Of a stretch of 64,000 nucleotides of DNA, positions 12,500 through 23,960 are shown in pieces. A program made the position numbers and the translations under genes. The notes beneath the pieces were generated by a model. That model was given only the letters and a program-made list of their open reading frames with translations. It was not told the DNA's origin and made no database searches. Source of the DNA: Serilophus lunatus (Eukaryota > Chordata > Aves > Passeriformes > Eurylaimidae); contig VXBA01004176.1 in NCBI GenBank assembly GCA_013399895.1, forward strand, positions 982,117 through 1,046,116, written 5' to 3'. Each line of letters starts with the position of its first letter. The stretch's first letter is position 1.

Positions 12500-12800
12500 G
12501 CAGAGACTGAATAGAAAATGTTCCTTCAATTTGGACTAAAGAAGATATAGAAAGGATATGATAAGAGATCTAAACATACATGAATGCTGTGAAGAACAGA
12601 AAGAGGAAATGATGTCACTATTTTCATAATGGCAGCAGGTTCAACATTTAAAAAGGAAGGATTTTTTCTTTCTTTTGCACAATAGAACAATACTAACCTG
12701 TTGCTATGGGATGTGGTGAAGCGTGGAAATGCAATGAGTTCAAAAAGCCTACAAAAATTCCAAATGAGACCAAATGGAGAGTGGTGGCTATTAAAACTGA
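12500..12800 (+). mobile_element. Ancient CR1-type LINE fragment (RT C-terminus to 3' UTR)
   Basis: Around 12550-12580 one frame reads R-R-Y-R-K-D-M-I-R-D-L, matching the CR1 reverse-transcriptase tail where R-G-D-(M/L)-I precedes the last part of the protein. About 120 bp further on, 12700-12760 matches the old CR1 3' block 'TTGCTATGGGATGTGGTGAAG...GAGTTCAAAAAG', followed by a GGAGAGTGGTGGCTATTAAA-like segment. Stops and indels interrupt it everywhere, so it is a fossil. It is far more diverged than the CR1 at 19511-21263 and probably predates birds. Weaker similarity may continue to about 13000. Confidence 0.6.
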
Positions 12801-15800
12801 TGATCCATGTGTAATCTGGTTAATGGAGACCCTTTATCGACTGATTGCTAGAACTGGAGATCAGATGACATGGTAGCACTATGTTTTACTTTGTTTCTAA
12901 AGCCCTTTCCTGAATATTCACTCCCAAATGCTACTGGAGGCAGTAGAATACCTTTCTGACCCTGTGTCTATGCCTATGCTGGTGAACTAGACAGGCCAGG
13001 ACACAGACAGGAGGGCTGCCACAGTTAGTTTATTAGTCTTGTCCCTGATATGGGTTTGACCTGGGCCAGCTGTGAAAAAACTTTGTTACCAAGGAAGTGC
13101 ACAGGAATAGTTTGGGATGCATAGACCAGCAGTCATTCAGAAGGGGTAGTTTCAATGTGGCCACCTATTTAGAGGTAAGACTCTGCCTTCATGGAAAGCA
13201 TGCTGGGAAGCGCTTTCCATTCTGAGTCCCAGAAATGTTCCCTATCCAGCTTAATTTGCCAGAGTAAATGTTGGCAGTGTGGCTCTCCTTACGTGACTGA
13301 TCACAACACAAGATCCTGTAATACAGAGTGAAGGAAACCTCTGAATGTGACCTTCTGAAGGTTTCTTTCATAAACATGAATTTCAAGGGGAAGTAGAAGA
13401 TGTTACTGAAGAGTTCGGAGGTTTCAATCTATACAAAGATGACCTCAGATTTCCTAAGAAAAGACCAGATTTCAGGACATACAAGCAATAAAGTGTGGGT
13501 GCCTTATGAAGAAGGTAGTTGGAAGGAGTTATTTAGAATTTGTGCCACATTTTTGCATGAAGAATAGGAAAATAAATGAATCCTGAACACACCTTTTTAA
13601 GTTCTTAGTTAAATCAGTTTGAAATCAAAATTAAAATCACAACTGATTATCCATGGATTTATCTGGTTACCTAGTAAAAGGTTCAGAAATTACCATGGGC
13701 AGTACATGGCACAGTGCCAGTGCCACACTCCAAATTAGCTAAGGGAATCTGATTTTGCACTGTGTACCACTCTACTATTAAGAAAATGGGCAGACATGTT
13801 AGACAGGACTTGTTCTCACCTGATTGATCTTGGCTCTATACTATTTTGGAAGTTAAGTACTTTAACCTTTATCCCACTGCTGCTTGGTGTGATGTAATAG
13901 TAGAGCTCCTAAGTGCATTTCTTGTCAGAAGCATCTTAAATCATGAACATCTTAAACGAGCTATTAAAAAATAAAGTTTCTTCTCTTGCTTAGTCGATTT
14001 TCCACCATCAATGACTAAAGCTACTAGTAGAAGTCAGTCATATTAAGGAGCGATTGGTTTCTTGCCTTGGTTTGCCTCATGGAACCACAGTCCACCTTCT
14101 TTTGGTGAGCATCTTGGGGGTCTGGTCAACCAGGCTGCACCCCAGCAACAGACTAGAGGCATCACTTTAATTTCTAGGGTCATATCTGGAACTCTTCTTA
14201 CTACAGTGCTACTACAGCCTAACAACGATAGAGTTTGGCAAGGAAGAAGGCAATGCCTGGGAATTCATACAGACTGTGTGCAGCAAGCAGTGTCCCACTG
14301 GATTCTGTTGTTTGACACACTTTCAGTCCTTCAGTTTTCATGTTGCTTTTCTTCTAAGGTAACCACACCATAGATCCTGTTCTACAACTTCTTGTCCACT
14401 CTATGAGGGGCCATGAAGGACTAGATTCAGATCACTTTACATAGGAACTGGTACCTTCAATGTCACCTACGTTTAAGAGATTGGTGAGGCAGACTCCCTT
14501 GCCAATCTCACAGAACGCGGATCCTTGTCCAGTTACCTCAGAGAGACAGACACAAATTCTGAGTTATATGTTTAGTCTAGGTGGTCAAGGCTACACCTCT
14601 GCTTCTGTCCAGGACCTGAATAGGGCATATGTCACCTTTTCAGTTTATGATTCGTGGTATAGCTTAACTTTCTGACTTGCTTTCAAAATAATGCTGCTTA
14701 TGCTGGATTTGCCCCTTTTCTGTTCTTGTCCATAAGGTCATAGTGGAGGACATGCATCACCCTGGAGATGGTGTCATTTGTTTCCACACTGGGGTCGGTA
14801 AGAGGCTCATCAGCAGAAGGCACCAGATACTATTAAGCCTTCAGTTGTCATGGCTACCTTCCTTCTGCCTCTCGCGTACAATTGCCTTGGGAGTTTTAAT
14901 GGAGAAGACACTGGAAATCTTGCATTGCTGCAACTTCTTTTTAACAGATTGTGAGATTGCTGAGTTTCCTCACCTTTCCGGGGGAGAAATTTCATCCTCA
15001 GGTTCCCATCAGTCAGTATATAATGGGAAGCAAAGGATAAGACTTGGCTGAAAGAACAGCTGTGGAAAGAAAAGAGAAAAGGAGTAAAAGGCAGAAGAAA
15101 ATGGATGAAAACAAAAATGCATCAGTAGGGAACAAAGGTGTAATGCTGAGGATCTGGAAATAACACAGGCTGCAGGAGAGAAAATGGGGAGCAGATTGAG
15201 ACAAGAGCAAAAGAGATCAGAAAAAAGTAGTAGATCTTCATTTTCCTTTCTGCCAGGCTATAGCACATAATATAGGAAGAATTAGGATTTCAGTATTGTA
15301 CAGCAAAGAAGATCGCTTCTCTAAAGCTACAGGAGTTGGCTCATGTCTGGCCCTAGATCCCTCTCATCCACTGATAATCACATCTGAAATACAAGCTGAC
15401 ATCACTGAGTTTTTGCTTGTGTTCCCTAAGTCAATGGAGGAAGATGAGGGAACCTGGTACCATGAATGGATTCAGACAATCTGAGCCCATGAACTACTTA
15501 CCAGGGTTAAGCAGAGAGGACAAGGAAAGCGCTGCTCCAAGTGTGCTGTCCCCAAAGATAGGCACGTAGAAATGTGCAAGTTTCATGCCTATTGAGGAGC
15601 TGGTTGCCTGGTATCACTGTACATGAACCTGAGAATTCAAACAAGATGGGCACTTGATGCAGAGGACCTAATCTGCTGTACATTTATCACTTAGCCTAAT
15701 CCAATATAATAAACTCCTATACCTTTATCAAAATATTTTCTATGTGTTTTAGGATTCAGTAATGAAAAGATACTGTGGGTGTTCTTATTCAATGATAACT

Positions 15801-16479
15801 TTTTACAGATAATGTAGATTACATTAGTGTAATTGTGTGGTAATGTGTTACAGATTCATCTCTTTGTAACACATAATTTGGAATTCTTCATTTGGGGGTC
15901 ATCTAATTTTGCAGAAACATTTGTAGTTCTTATTTTCAGGCACTAGAGCAGATGTTACTGCTGCTTTTATTATAGATGGTGGCCAAAACTTAGACTTCTG
16001 CTTTCCTGGAATAAGCTTTGGTTTCTCTCAATCCAGCAAAAGCACTTAAGATATAGGAGTCCTTAAACACTGAAACTTTAAACACTGAGGTCACTGGGCC
16101 AATCTGCATGTCTGTGCACACACTGCTTGACAATGGTCATAGGCAGTAAGCAAGCCCAGTCAGTGCAGATTATTTCTCCGCCTCTCTCATTGGCTAACTC
16201 CTGCCTGACTGCCCACTGTCTTTGCAAATGATGCGTTACCTTAGATTAGGTATGAGGAAGCCTTAGACGTGTTTTTCTCTTGTAAGACAAGCACTATCAT
16301 TTTAAACATTGCCATTGAAGTGGCAGGATGCTGAGGTACTCAAATGTTTGTGGCAGTTTTTTTCATGAAGGAAAGGTTCTCCACCGTGCCTTTAATTTAC
16401 CTGGATGACATCAATGAACAGAAAGTGCCTCTGAGTGTGCTGGATAAATAAGGAGCATGCAGACCTATTTTTAGATTGA
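12801..16479. other. Non-coding, nothing recognised
   Basis: No gene or clear repeat. The frames at 14062-14373 and 14743-15051 (about 100 codons) lack any family signature and have competing frames on the other strand. Confidence 0.5.
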
Positions 16480-16700
16480 TTTGGTTGTTTGTTTCCTAGG
16501 CTTGTTCTGTGATTGAATGATTTTTTTTATTAGAATATTAATTAACAGCCATTTATTTTCTTGAGATTCATTTCCTCCTCAGACACAAACACTGTCTGCT
16601 GCCTTTTTCTTTTAATGTATGAACCATTTGCTACATGCTTACGAAATGATACCAAGTGTAAATCTAGTCTTGATAAGCAACCTTGACAAGGAAATTACTT
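16480..16700. promoter_or_regulatory. Candidate conserved non-coding element
   Basis: The block contains TTAATTAA at 16538-16545 next to AACAGCCATTTATTTTC, and a run of non-repetitive mixed sequence with no coding potential. The combination resembles vertebrate developmental enhancers. This is inference from word content only; conservation was not measured. Confidence 0.3.
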
Positions 16701-16716
16701 AGCATTCAGTGCTCAT

Positions 16717-16765
16717 AGGAAGGGAGAGTGGGAGAGAAAGAGAGAAGGAAAGAGAGAGAAGGGAT
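16717..16765 (+). repeat. Purine-rich GA/GGAA low-complexity tract
   Basis: An almost uninterrupted A/G run with one T at 16729 and pure purine from 16730 to about 16764. It is built of AGAG, GGAA and GAAAG words. Confidence 0.85.
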
Positions 16766-17786
16766 AAGATCTCAAATGAAATCAGCACAATGTGCTCCTT
16801 TAGGATTGGTTCTAGAACAGATAAGCTTTCTGTTCCTCTATGAAAAGGTCAAAGAGTCTCAGCATCAAAACTGTATTTACCAAAGTTTGCTGTCATTTGG
16901 TGAATTGATCACACATACAGTAAACAAACCTTTGTAAATATGAAACCAGATTAGCATTTTCAGGTTTCTCAAATGCAGCATTCTCTATAAAATGGTTGGG
17001 CATTTTTCTTAGACATTTAAATCCTATGCAAATAGTTACAGCAAATATATGAATCAGAAAAAATGCACTTTCAACTGCAGTGACCACTCCTTTCTGTATC
17101 TCCTTTTATTTGAAAATAGGCAAACACAGGTCTGAGTTATTTCTATTTGCTTTCTCTGTTGAATGTTTTTAATGGTTTGTACTGACGGAGGAAAAAAAAT
17201 GATGTTTAGTTAAAGTTGATACAACCCACAAGTGGACATGTCAAAACAAGCTATAGAAAGTTACTTTTGATGTGTTTTATTGAGATATCTATGGTACTTT
17301 CCAATTGCTTTATGCCAAAAAAGGTAGCTCTACTCAAAAATTATTTCTTTTGAAAACCACAAATGTCAGGCTTTTAAATGTGCTTCGGTATATTTAAAGA
17401 GATCCTTCTTAAACTACCAATTGTCTGTTGCTGGTGAAAGAAAAAAGGCGAGTAATATAATATAATCAGGTAACAAATCTTTACTTGAAGTACCTGATTT
17501 CATTCAAGTGGCGGTACATGGCCACTGGTTTTTGTATCTGTGCATATATGTGTTTCTGCTTTCAGTAGCTACATGTGCAAGAATTAAAAAGTTGCAGTGT
17601 GGAAAGGTAAGTTATTATCTCTGTGACTACCAGTGCTCTGAGCCAAAACTACAGAATATTTGATGACACTCAGGTGTCCTTTCTATTTTAGGATTCTTCC
17701 TCTTACTGCAGAGAAGTAAATCCAGCCTGAAATTCTCCAGGATTTTCTGTTTCCTTCTGTTTTAATCAGACCTTAAAATTGCTACA
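16766..17786. other. Non-coding, nothing firm
   Basis: AT-rich sequence without a gene. It contains one short segment, 17566-17606, bordered by well-formed splice-like signals; this is discussed among the findings and not called as an exon. Confidence 0.45.
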
Positions 17787-17864
17787 GAGAAAAAAACAAA
17801 CAACAAAAAACAAAAAAACCCCCCAAAAATCCAAAAACAAACACAAGCAAACAAACAAAAATTT
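17787..17864 (+). repeat. A/C low-complexity tract
   Basis: An A-rich run with AAAC/CAAA units and a C6 block at 17819-17824, giving AAAACCCCCCAAAAATCC. The same 18-base string occurs at about 53848-53865 in a second A/C-rich tract. Confidence 0.85.
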
Positions 17865-19510
17865 AACATAAAACCTCCAAACCTCATTCTCTTTCCGTAC
17901 ACAGAGATATGGTTTTCCCCACCTTAAATATACATGGTTTGAGTTCAAAGGCTCAGCTTCCTGAGTGATAGTGAAGGTCTGTTGTTTAGCCAAAGGATCA
18001 AGGGGATACTGGGCTCTGAGATGTCAGAGAGCGTGTTGAGGCAGGGGTGGGAGGTTTCTCAGCGGAGGTAGGAGGGATGCTAACCTTGATAGTTAATCAC
18101 CTCATCCGTGGCTTCTGCAAACACAGGGTGAGAAATGGGAAGGTAAAAAAAGCTAATAAAATGGCTTGTGACTTTTTCAACTAGAAAGTGTATGAGGTAC
18201 CTGTGTGTTCCCCTCCTGCTGCATTGGAAAGCTGCTTGTCAGGGCCCCGGTCTTTGAGGGAGCAGGGTCGGCTGCACCAGGAGTCTCAGCAGAGCCAACC
18301 TCCCCATAGGATGCTGATGCACACAGTGAACACACGCAACGCTGCTCAATACCACGGCATCATCCATGGCTGAAGGAAAAGTCAGAGGTGAGGCCCAAGG
18401 AAGGGTCAGACACCGCTAGCCCTCCAGGAATATCCGCCACAGCAGTACAAGGTACAAACTCAGACTGAAAAAAGAAACTTCCAAGATTGGCAGCTTCCAT
18501 GGAAAGCTGTATAGTCCCTGAGATGTAGACTTCTTCAACCTGAAAGACTGACCCTTTCTGAAAAAGAAATGGATCTCAAGAACACCTCGCATGACCCAGG
18601 AGCCTCCATCTGAGTGAATGGGAGACACTTGGGCTTTGTCACCCTACAAAAACTCAGGATTAAAGGTGGACAAAGGGTTTGTGGTTACTATTAGAGAAGG
18701 CACGCAAATACCAGTCTAGGAACACCCTCCCTATTTTATTAAGGGCCAAGAGTCCTGAGCTGAAGTTAAAACTGCAACCATTTTGGCCCTGTCAGAGGGT
18801 GGCCCACATTCCCAAGTCTACACCTCTGATATGTGCCAGGAGCAGATGCTGACATGAATAATACACTGGGGGTTTTACTGGCAAAGGAACCATTAGCCAG
18901 TGAACAGCTGAGGTGCATACACCCATAATCGTGAGGAAACAAATGAGGATCCAAAAGCACAACAAAGGATGTCAAAGATTCCCCAATAGAAGGCAAATGG
19001 AGACGGCAGCTTACAAACCTATAATAGATGGTCTATAACCTGAAGAACTTCCTACTAAAAGACACATGAGACAAGGAGGAGTGAAGTGATGTCTTGAAGA
19101 TACAAATTAGTTCTGTTATGCTTTGTACTTCTTTTCTATTTACACCCAGACATATTCTGTATTTTCCAGACTCCCAGTCTCCATTGGATTGGTGCCTCCT
19201 AGCAAACCCTTTGTGTCCTCCTCCCATCCACAAAACTAATCATGCCAGTGCTCTCTGGAAATAAGTAGACTTTTAGGGTTCTGTATCTATATATGTGTGT
19301 GTGTCTTTGCACAATGAGCCCTGCTTTAGAAAAAAATTGGAAATAGCTAAGACATAAAATCCATCATGAGAAGAGGAAAATTGCAGATGACTTTAATTTG
19401 TACAAAATATTTACCTGTGTTTTGATAAAACTATTGCCATAATATGCTGAAACCTCTGGTAACTTACATAGCTTTTATTGCACTAAGGTGATGTAATTTT
19501 CACTGTTTTC
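17865..19510. other. Non-coding, nothing recognised
   Basis: Mixed unique-looking sequence, with no gene and no named repeat. A short TG run occurs near 19290-19305. Confidence 0.5.
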
Positions 19511-21263
19511 ATAGAATCATTTAGGTTAGAAAAGATCTCTAAGGTCATAGAATACATGGTTAACACAGTACTGCCAAGTCCACCACAAAATCACGTCCCT
19601 AAATGCCACATCTACACATCTTTGAGATACCGTCAGGGATGGTGACTTCACCACTTCCCTAGGCAACCTGCTTGACAATGCCTTCTGAGAAAAAAGTTTT
19701 CCTAACATCAAATCTAAACCTTCTCTGGCACAGTTTGAGGCCATTTCCTCTTGTCTTATGACTTTTCACTTGGGAGAAGAGATTGACCCCCACTTTGCTA
19801 TAACCTTTTTTCAGGTAGTTGTGGAGAATGATAACATCCCCTCTCATACTCCAGTCTAAATAACCCCAGCTCTCTCAGATAACAGTAAATCTTGTGCTCC
19901 AAACTTGTGCACCAACTTCATTGCCCTTCTCTTTCTCCCGCCCAACTTAGTGTTATCTGACTGATCCCCACATCCAGACCAATCATGAAGACAGTAAATA
20001 GGACTGACTCCAGTACTGGAGAACTCACTTGTGATCAGCCACCAGCTGGATGTAACTTTATTCACCACTCTCTGTGCCCAGCCATCCAGTCAATTTTTTA
20101 CCCTGTGAATATTGCCCCTGTCCAAGCTATAGCAACCAGTTTCTGCAGGAGAATGTTGTGGGAAATGGTGTGAAAGGCTTTACTAAATTCTGGGTAAACA
20201 CATCCACAGCCTTTCCCGCATCCACTAAGTGGGTCACATTGTCAAAAGGAGATCAGGTTAGTCAAGCATGACCTGTCTTTCACAAACTCGTGTTGGCTAG
20301 GCCTGATCCCCTGGTTGTCCTGTATGTGCCACATGATGGCACTAAAGATGATCTGCTCCATGATCTTCCCTGGCACCAAGGTCAGGTTGAAAGGCCTGTA
20401 GTTCCCCAGGTCCTTCTTCAAACCCTTCTTGTAGATGGGGGTTACATTTACTGACTTCCAGTCAACTGAGACCTCCCTGGTCAGCCAAGATTGCTGGTAA
20501 ATGAAGGGAAGTGGTTAGGTGAGCTCTTCCAACAGCTCCCTCAGGTGGAGCCCATCTGGCTCCAGAGACCTGTGCACGTCTGAGTAGTGTAATGAGTTGC
20601 TGACCATTTCCTCTTGGATTATGGGGGCTTCATTCTGCTCCCCATTCCTGTCTTCCAGCTCAGGGGGCTGAGTAGCTTGAGGACAGTTTGTCTTACTATT
20701 AAAGACTGAGACAAAGAAGACATTAACTGCCTCAGCCTTTTCCTCATCCTTCATTGCTATTTTCCCTGCACCAGTAAAGGATGGATTTTGCCCTTAGCCC
20801 TCCTCTTGCTGCTGATACATTTATAAAAGCATTTTTTATTGTCTTTCACAACACTAGCCAGATTAAGTTCTCATTGGGATTTGCCCCTTCAAATATTCTC
20901 CCTGTATGACCTCACAGTGTCTGTGTAGTCTTCCTGAGTGGTCTGTCCCTTATTACAAAGCTCATAAACTCTCTTTTATTTTTACCTCATATTTGAGCCA
21001 AAGCTATGTTCAGCCAGGCTGGTCTTCTTACCAATTCATCTTTTGGTATATAGGTGTCCTGCTCCCGTGCCTTTAAGATTTTCTTCTTGAAGAATGTCCA
21101 GCCCTTTGGGTTCCTTTTGCCCTTCAGGACTGCCTCCCAAGGTACTTTGTCAACCAGGCTCCTAAACAGGGCAAAACTTGCCCTCTAGAAGTTCAAGGTG
21201 ACAATTCTGTTGACTCCTGCTCCTTACTTCTCTAAGAATTGAAAACTCCATAATTTCATAGAT
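19511..21263 (-). mobile_element. CR1 LINE, 5'-truncated, 1.75 kb, minus strand
   Basis: CR1 is a non-LTR retrotransposon copied by target-primed reverse transcription, usually 5'-truncated. The + strand begins at 19511 with CATAGAATCATTTAGGTTAG, the reverse complement of the diagnostic CR1 3' end (ATTCTATG repeat preceded by AACCTAAATG). Going right on + (5'-ward in the element) the sequence passes through the reverse-transcriptase C-terminus, the RT core and the region upstream of RT. Similarity to avian CR1 fades at about 21263, taken as the truncation point. Translated similarity is good throughout, but there are frameshifts, in-frame stops and an internal deletion of several hundred bp at about 19930. 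No target duplication is visible, as usual for CR1. It is the largest recognisable repeat in the window and clearly younger than the fossils at 12500 and 27828. Confidence 0.93.
19520..21240 (-). pseudogene. Broken CR1 ORF2 (endonuclease tail plus reverse transcriptase)
   Basis: Reading on the minus strand, about 21240-20760 corresponds to the stretch between endonuclease and RT. 20754-20515 gives an open 79-residue piece including E-E-K-A-E-A-V-N-V-F-F and P-P-E-L-E-D-R-N-G-E-Q, typical of CR1 just before RT. About 20510-20290 encodes the RT fingers with I-Y-K-K-G, N-Y-R-P and W-H-I-Q-D-N-Q-G-I-R-P-S-Q-H. 20068-19930 holds a damaged palm: the catalytic F-A-D-D box is degraded to S-D-N before T-K-L-G-G, and the usual G-V-P-Q-G-S segment is shifted out of frame. 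The protein then jumps straight to R-R-A-M-K-L-V, so about 115 codons seem deleted. 19847-19526 carries the C-terminus (G-D-V-I-I-L-H-N-Y-L, R-L-P-R-E-V-V) split by a frameshift. It cannot encode an active enzyme. Confidence 0.88.
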
Positions 21264-23569
21264 GTTTTACTCTTTTATTAGCTTCTTTTTGTTTTACCCT
21301 TTGATAGATGTTGGTGGCTTTTCCCCCTTTTGTGCCTCTGAATCTCTTGAAACATAAATCTGCTGGTATAAAAAATACAGTTAGAGATATTATGATAGGA
21401 TTAGGAGCAGTTTTCCTCTTAATACAGTAATTCGTTAAAATACTTTTCATTTAATTGCAAAGTGAATGTTCTCCCTGTTGTTACTGCAACTGAAGACTAT
21501 TAACACTATTATTAAAATGTCCTCATGAAGATGGTTGCGTACTGTAAAGTACAACTGAAGGTTGTACTGTAAAAGTGGCATAGAAGAATACAAATATCTG
21601 AACAAGAAAGAACTTTGATAAATTAATCTGTGTATGGCATAGCACATAAAAGAGAGTGAAAGAGCCTCAAATATGTTCTTAAATAAGAATGCCTGTAGTT
21701 TTATATAAGTATCTGAGCAAAAAGGGTTCACCATCACTAAAAAATGCAGCATTTATTGCAATTGAATGATGTCTACTGACTTCTGTGAGTAAGGATTTTG
21801 TCTAGTATTAGGTTTTAGCAGGATTGGGCCTAACCTGGCTCTTCACAGTAGCAAAGCATACTAGCTGCAAGCCACTAGCTGTCAAAAATGAGCAACTGCC
21901 AGCATATGGGTGAGGTTTGGCTCTTCTGTGCAACAAGGAATTCAGAGGACATTGCTATTTTTGACAGTAGAAGGAACCAGATCAGGTTTTAACTTGACTG
22001 TAAATTAAGAGCTCGCTGGGCATAAGAAGAATACTTCTGCAAAGAGCAAATAGGCTGAGCAAGAAGAAGTGTGTGCCTGATCTTGCAAGGGGCCTACTAA
22101 TGGAGTCGTTAAAAAAAAAGTCATGTTCTGCTGTTGGTGAAAGTGTTGCCCATGACTCACGGGCTGTATCAGTACAGCATGTGGTTGTCTGCCCACAGAC
22201 AGCTTAGCCTGTGAGCTTGACTCCTGCGCAAGTGTTTCACTGCCATTAAAAATCAGCCTGTCTGCCCAGTTACTCTGGCTGTCTGCAGTTACCCCTGGCC
22301 GACCTGCATGGATTTGGGATATCTAGGAGATAATTTACTCCCATCTCTGCTACTGTGCAACCTCACAGTCGGCAAAGTAGGTAGATCCAGCTGTTAAGGC
22401 CAGATGTTGAAAACCACCTCTGATGCCTCCAGATCCCTGCGATATTGACTCCTTTTCTGGGAGTCATGCCACAGGGCTTGGCTCAGCCAGCATTTCCTCC
22501 TCCTTACCTGTTTTCTCCAACGCAGCACTGGAAATCCCCTCTCCCCCAGCCCATGCCTCCAGGGCCAGCATGCACCCATCTACCCTGAGTGATACCTTCC
22601 ACCCAACATTGCTCTCCGTGTGTTCCACACTTTCTGGGCACATAAGGCTGCAAACTCATGGGTGCTTGCTCTGTGTATGTGTGTGTGAGTGTGTTTCTGG
22701 AGGGCTGATCCATCCCTCAGAAGGAAAAGCGGGTGAACCTGGCTGGCCAGGAGCTGCAGCGACATGGATATCATCAAACATGGAATCCTTATATCTCCTT
22801 ACTCTCTATTGTCTGCTTCCACCTGTTTTGTTCACTGCCTGGTCTTCCGGGCAGGGAGAAGGCCAGAAGCCCACTCTGAGCTACGTGTCTTTGGGCATAT
22901 CCATCTGTTATATTTATAGTCATATAATCCAATTTTTATAAAGCTTGTTATTCATACTTCAGCCTAGCCAACATAAAATATTGAGAATCTGTGAAGCTAC
23001 CAATAAACTGTAGGATTTAAATGTAACGAGTATCCATTCAGGTAATTTTATTTGCTGCATAGTTAGTTGAAAAGTATTTGAAATAGATTTTAATCATGTG
23101 TCACATCTTAATCCTTAAATCTTAATAGATAAAGATTTTATAGAAAGAGAAAATAGATATTTTGGAACTGAATCCTAATTCCAATAGAGTAAGCTTTTCG
23201 AAAGTCTCCAGTGACTATGAGACACAAAGCAAAAAAAAAAAATATGGGGGATTCTGAAAAGTGGTAGAAAAACTTCAAATTAATTCAACAAGAAGAACAA
23301 GTTTTTTATTTGATGAATCTTTTAAAACTTTAGACAAGAATTAATAAAATCAATAAACTTTTCTCATAAGTATTAAAAATATTTATTATTTATCTAAACC
23401 AAAATAATTTTCTTTTGCTTATTGGATTTTTAATCTTTCAGTAAAAAGGGAAAAAAACCCTTTAAAGCAGACTTAACTATATAAAAGTTAAGTTAAACTT
23501 TTAAAATACAGTCAAAAATTTGTTTGATGGAAAATGCCTTTGATCAAAAATGTTTACGGAAGTTTTTTT
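21264..23569. other. Non-coding, nothing recognised
   Basis: Upstream of the CR1 truncation point. The 172-codon frame at 22423-22941 + is the longest ordinary frame here but contains a C-V-C-V-C-E-C-V run produced by a GTGTGT microsatellite at about 22672-22696 and has no family resemblance. The rest is AT-rich unique-looking sequence. Confidence 0.5.
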
Positions 23570-23960
23570 CCATCTGGTAGCCAAGTAAAGCAGACTTGTA
23601 TTTGTTATTCCTCTTATGTTTCACGTGTCAGACTGGGCTCTATTTTTGTCCATATATGGTGTAAGCACACCTGTATATGTAAAGTGCTAGATAGTGTAGC
23701 AAAGTATTTGTGAAATGTTGCTGACGATTTGGCATATGCATAATGGTTAGGCATGGCTATTCTGCATATTGCAGAATGCTGATTGTTACAATAATCTCCA
23801 TGTACTCATGCTTGCATTCCTTCTATTAAACTTTCTTACAAGTTTCACTATTAATGTGCAAAGATTCAAAGATGAGAAATGAGAAAATATGAGCTGTCTG
23901 TCTACATTTTCTTTCAAAGCCATGCTTCATTTGCTTTTCTTGCAGGAGTGCCGGATCTAA
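23570..23960. promoter_or_regulatory. Candidate conserved non-coding element with CArG box and palindrome
   Basis: Contains a perfect SRF-type CArG box CCATATATGG at 23650-23659, POU-like words (CATATGCATAATGG near 23733-23746), and a 19-bp inverted repeat with 8-bp perfect arms (23759-23777, ATTCTGCA-TAT-TGCAGAAT). A pyrimidine-rich stretch ending in CAG at 23945 looks like a splice acceptor. No coding potential. Function is inferred only from site clustering. Confidence 0.3.

Noticed and set aside
22423..22941. 172-codon + frame
   Set aside because: Includes a GT microsatellite translation, is low in recognisable features and is opposed by minus-strand frames.
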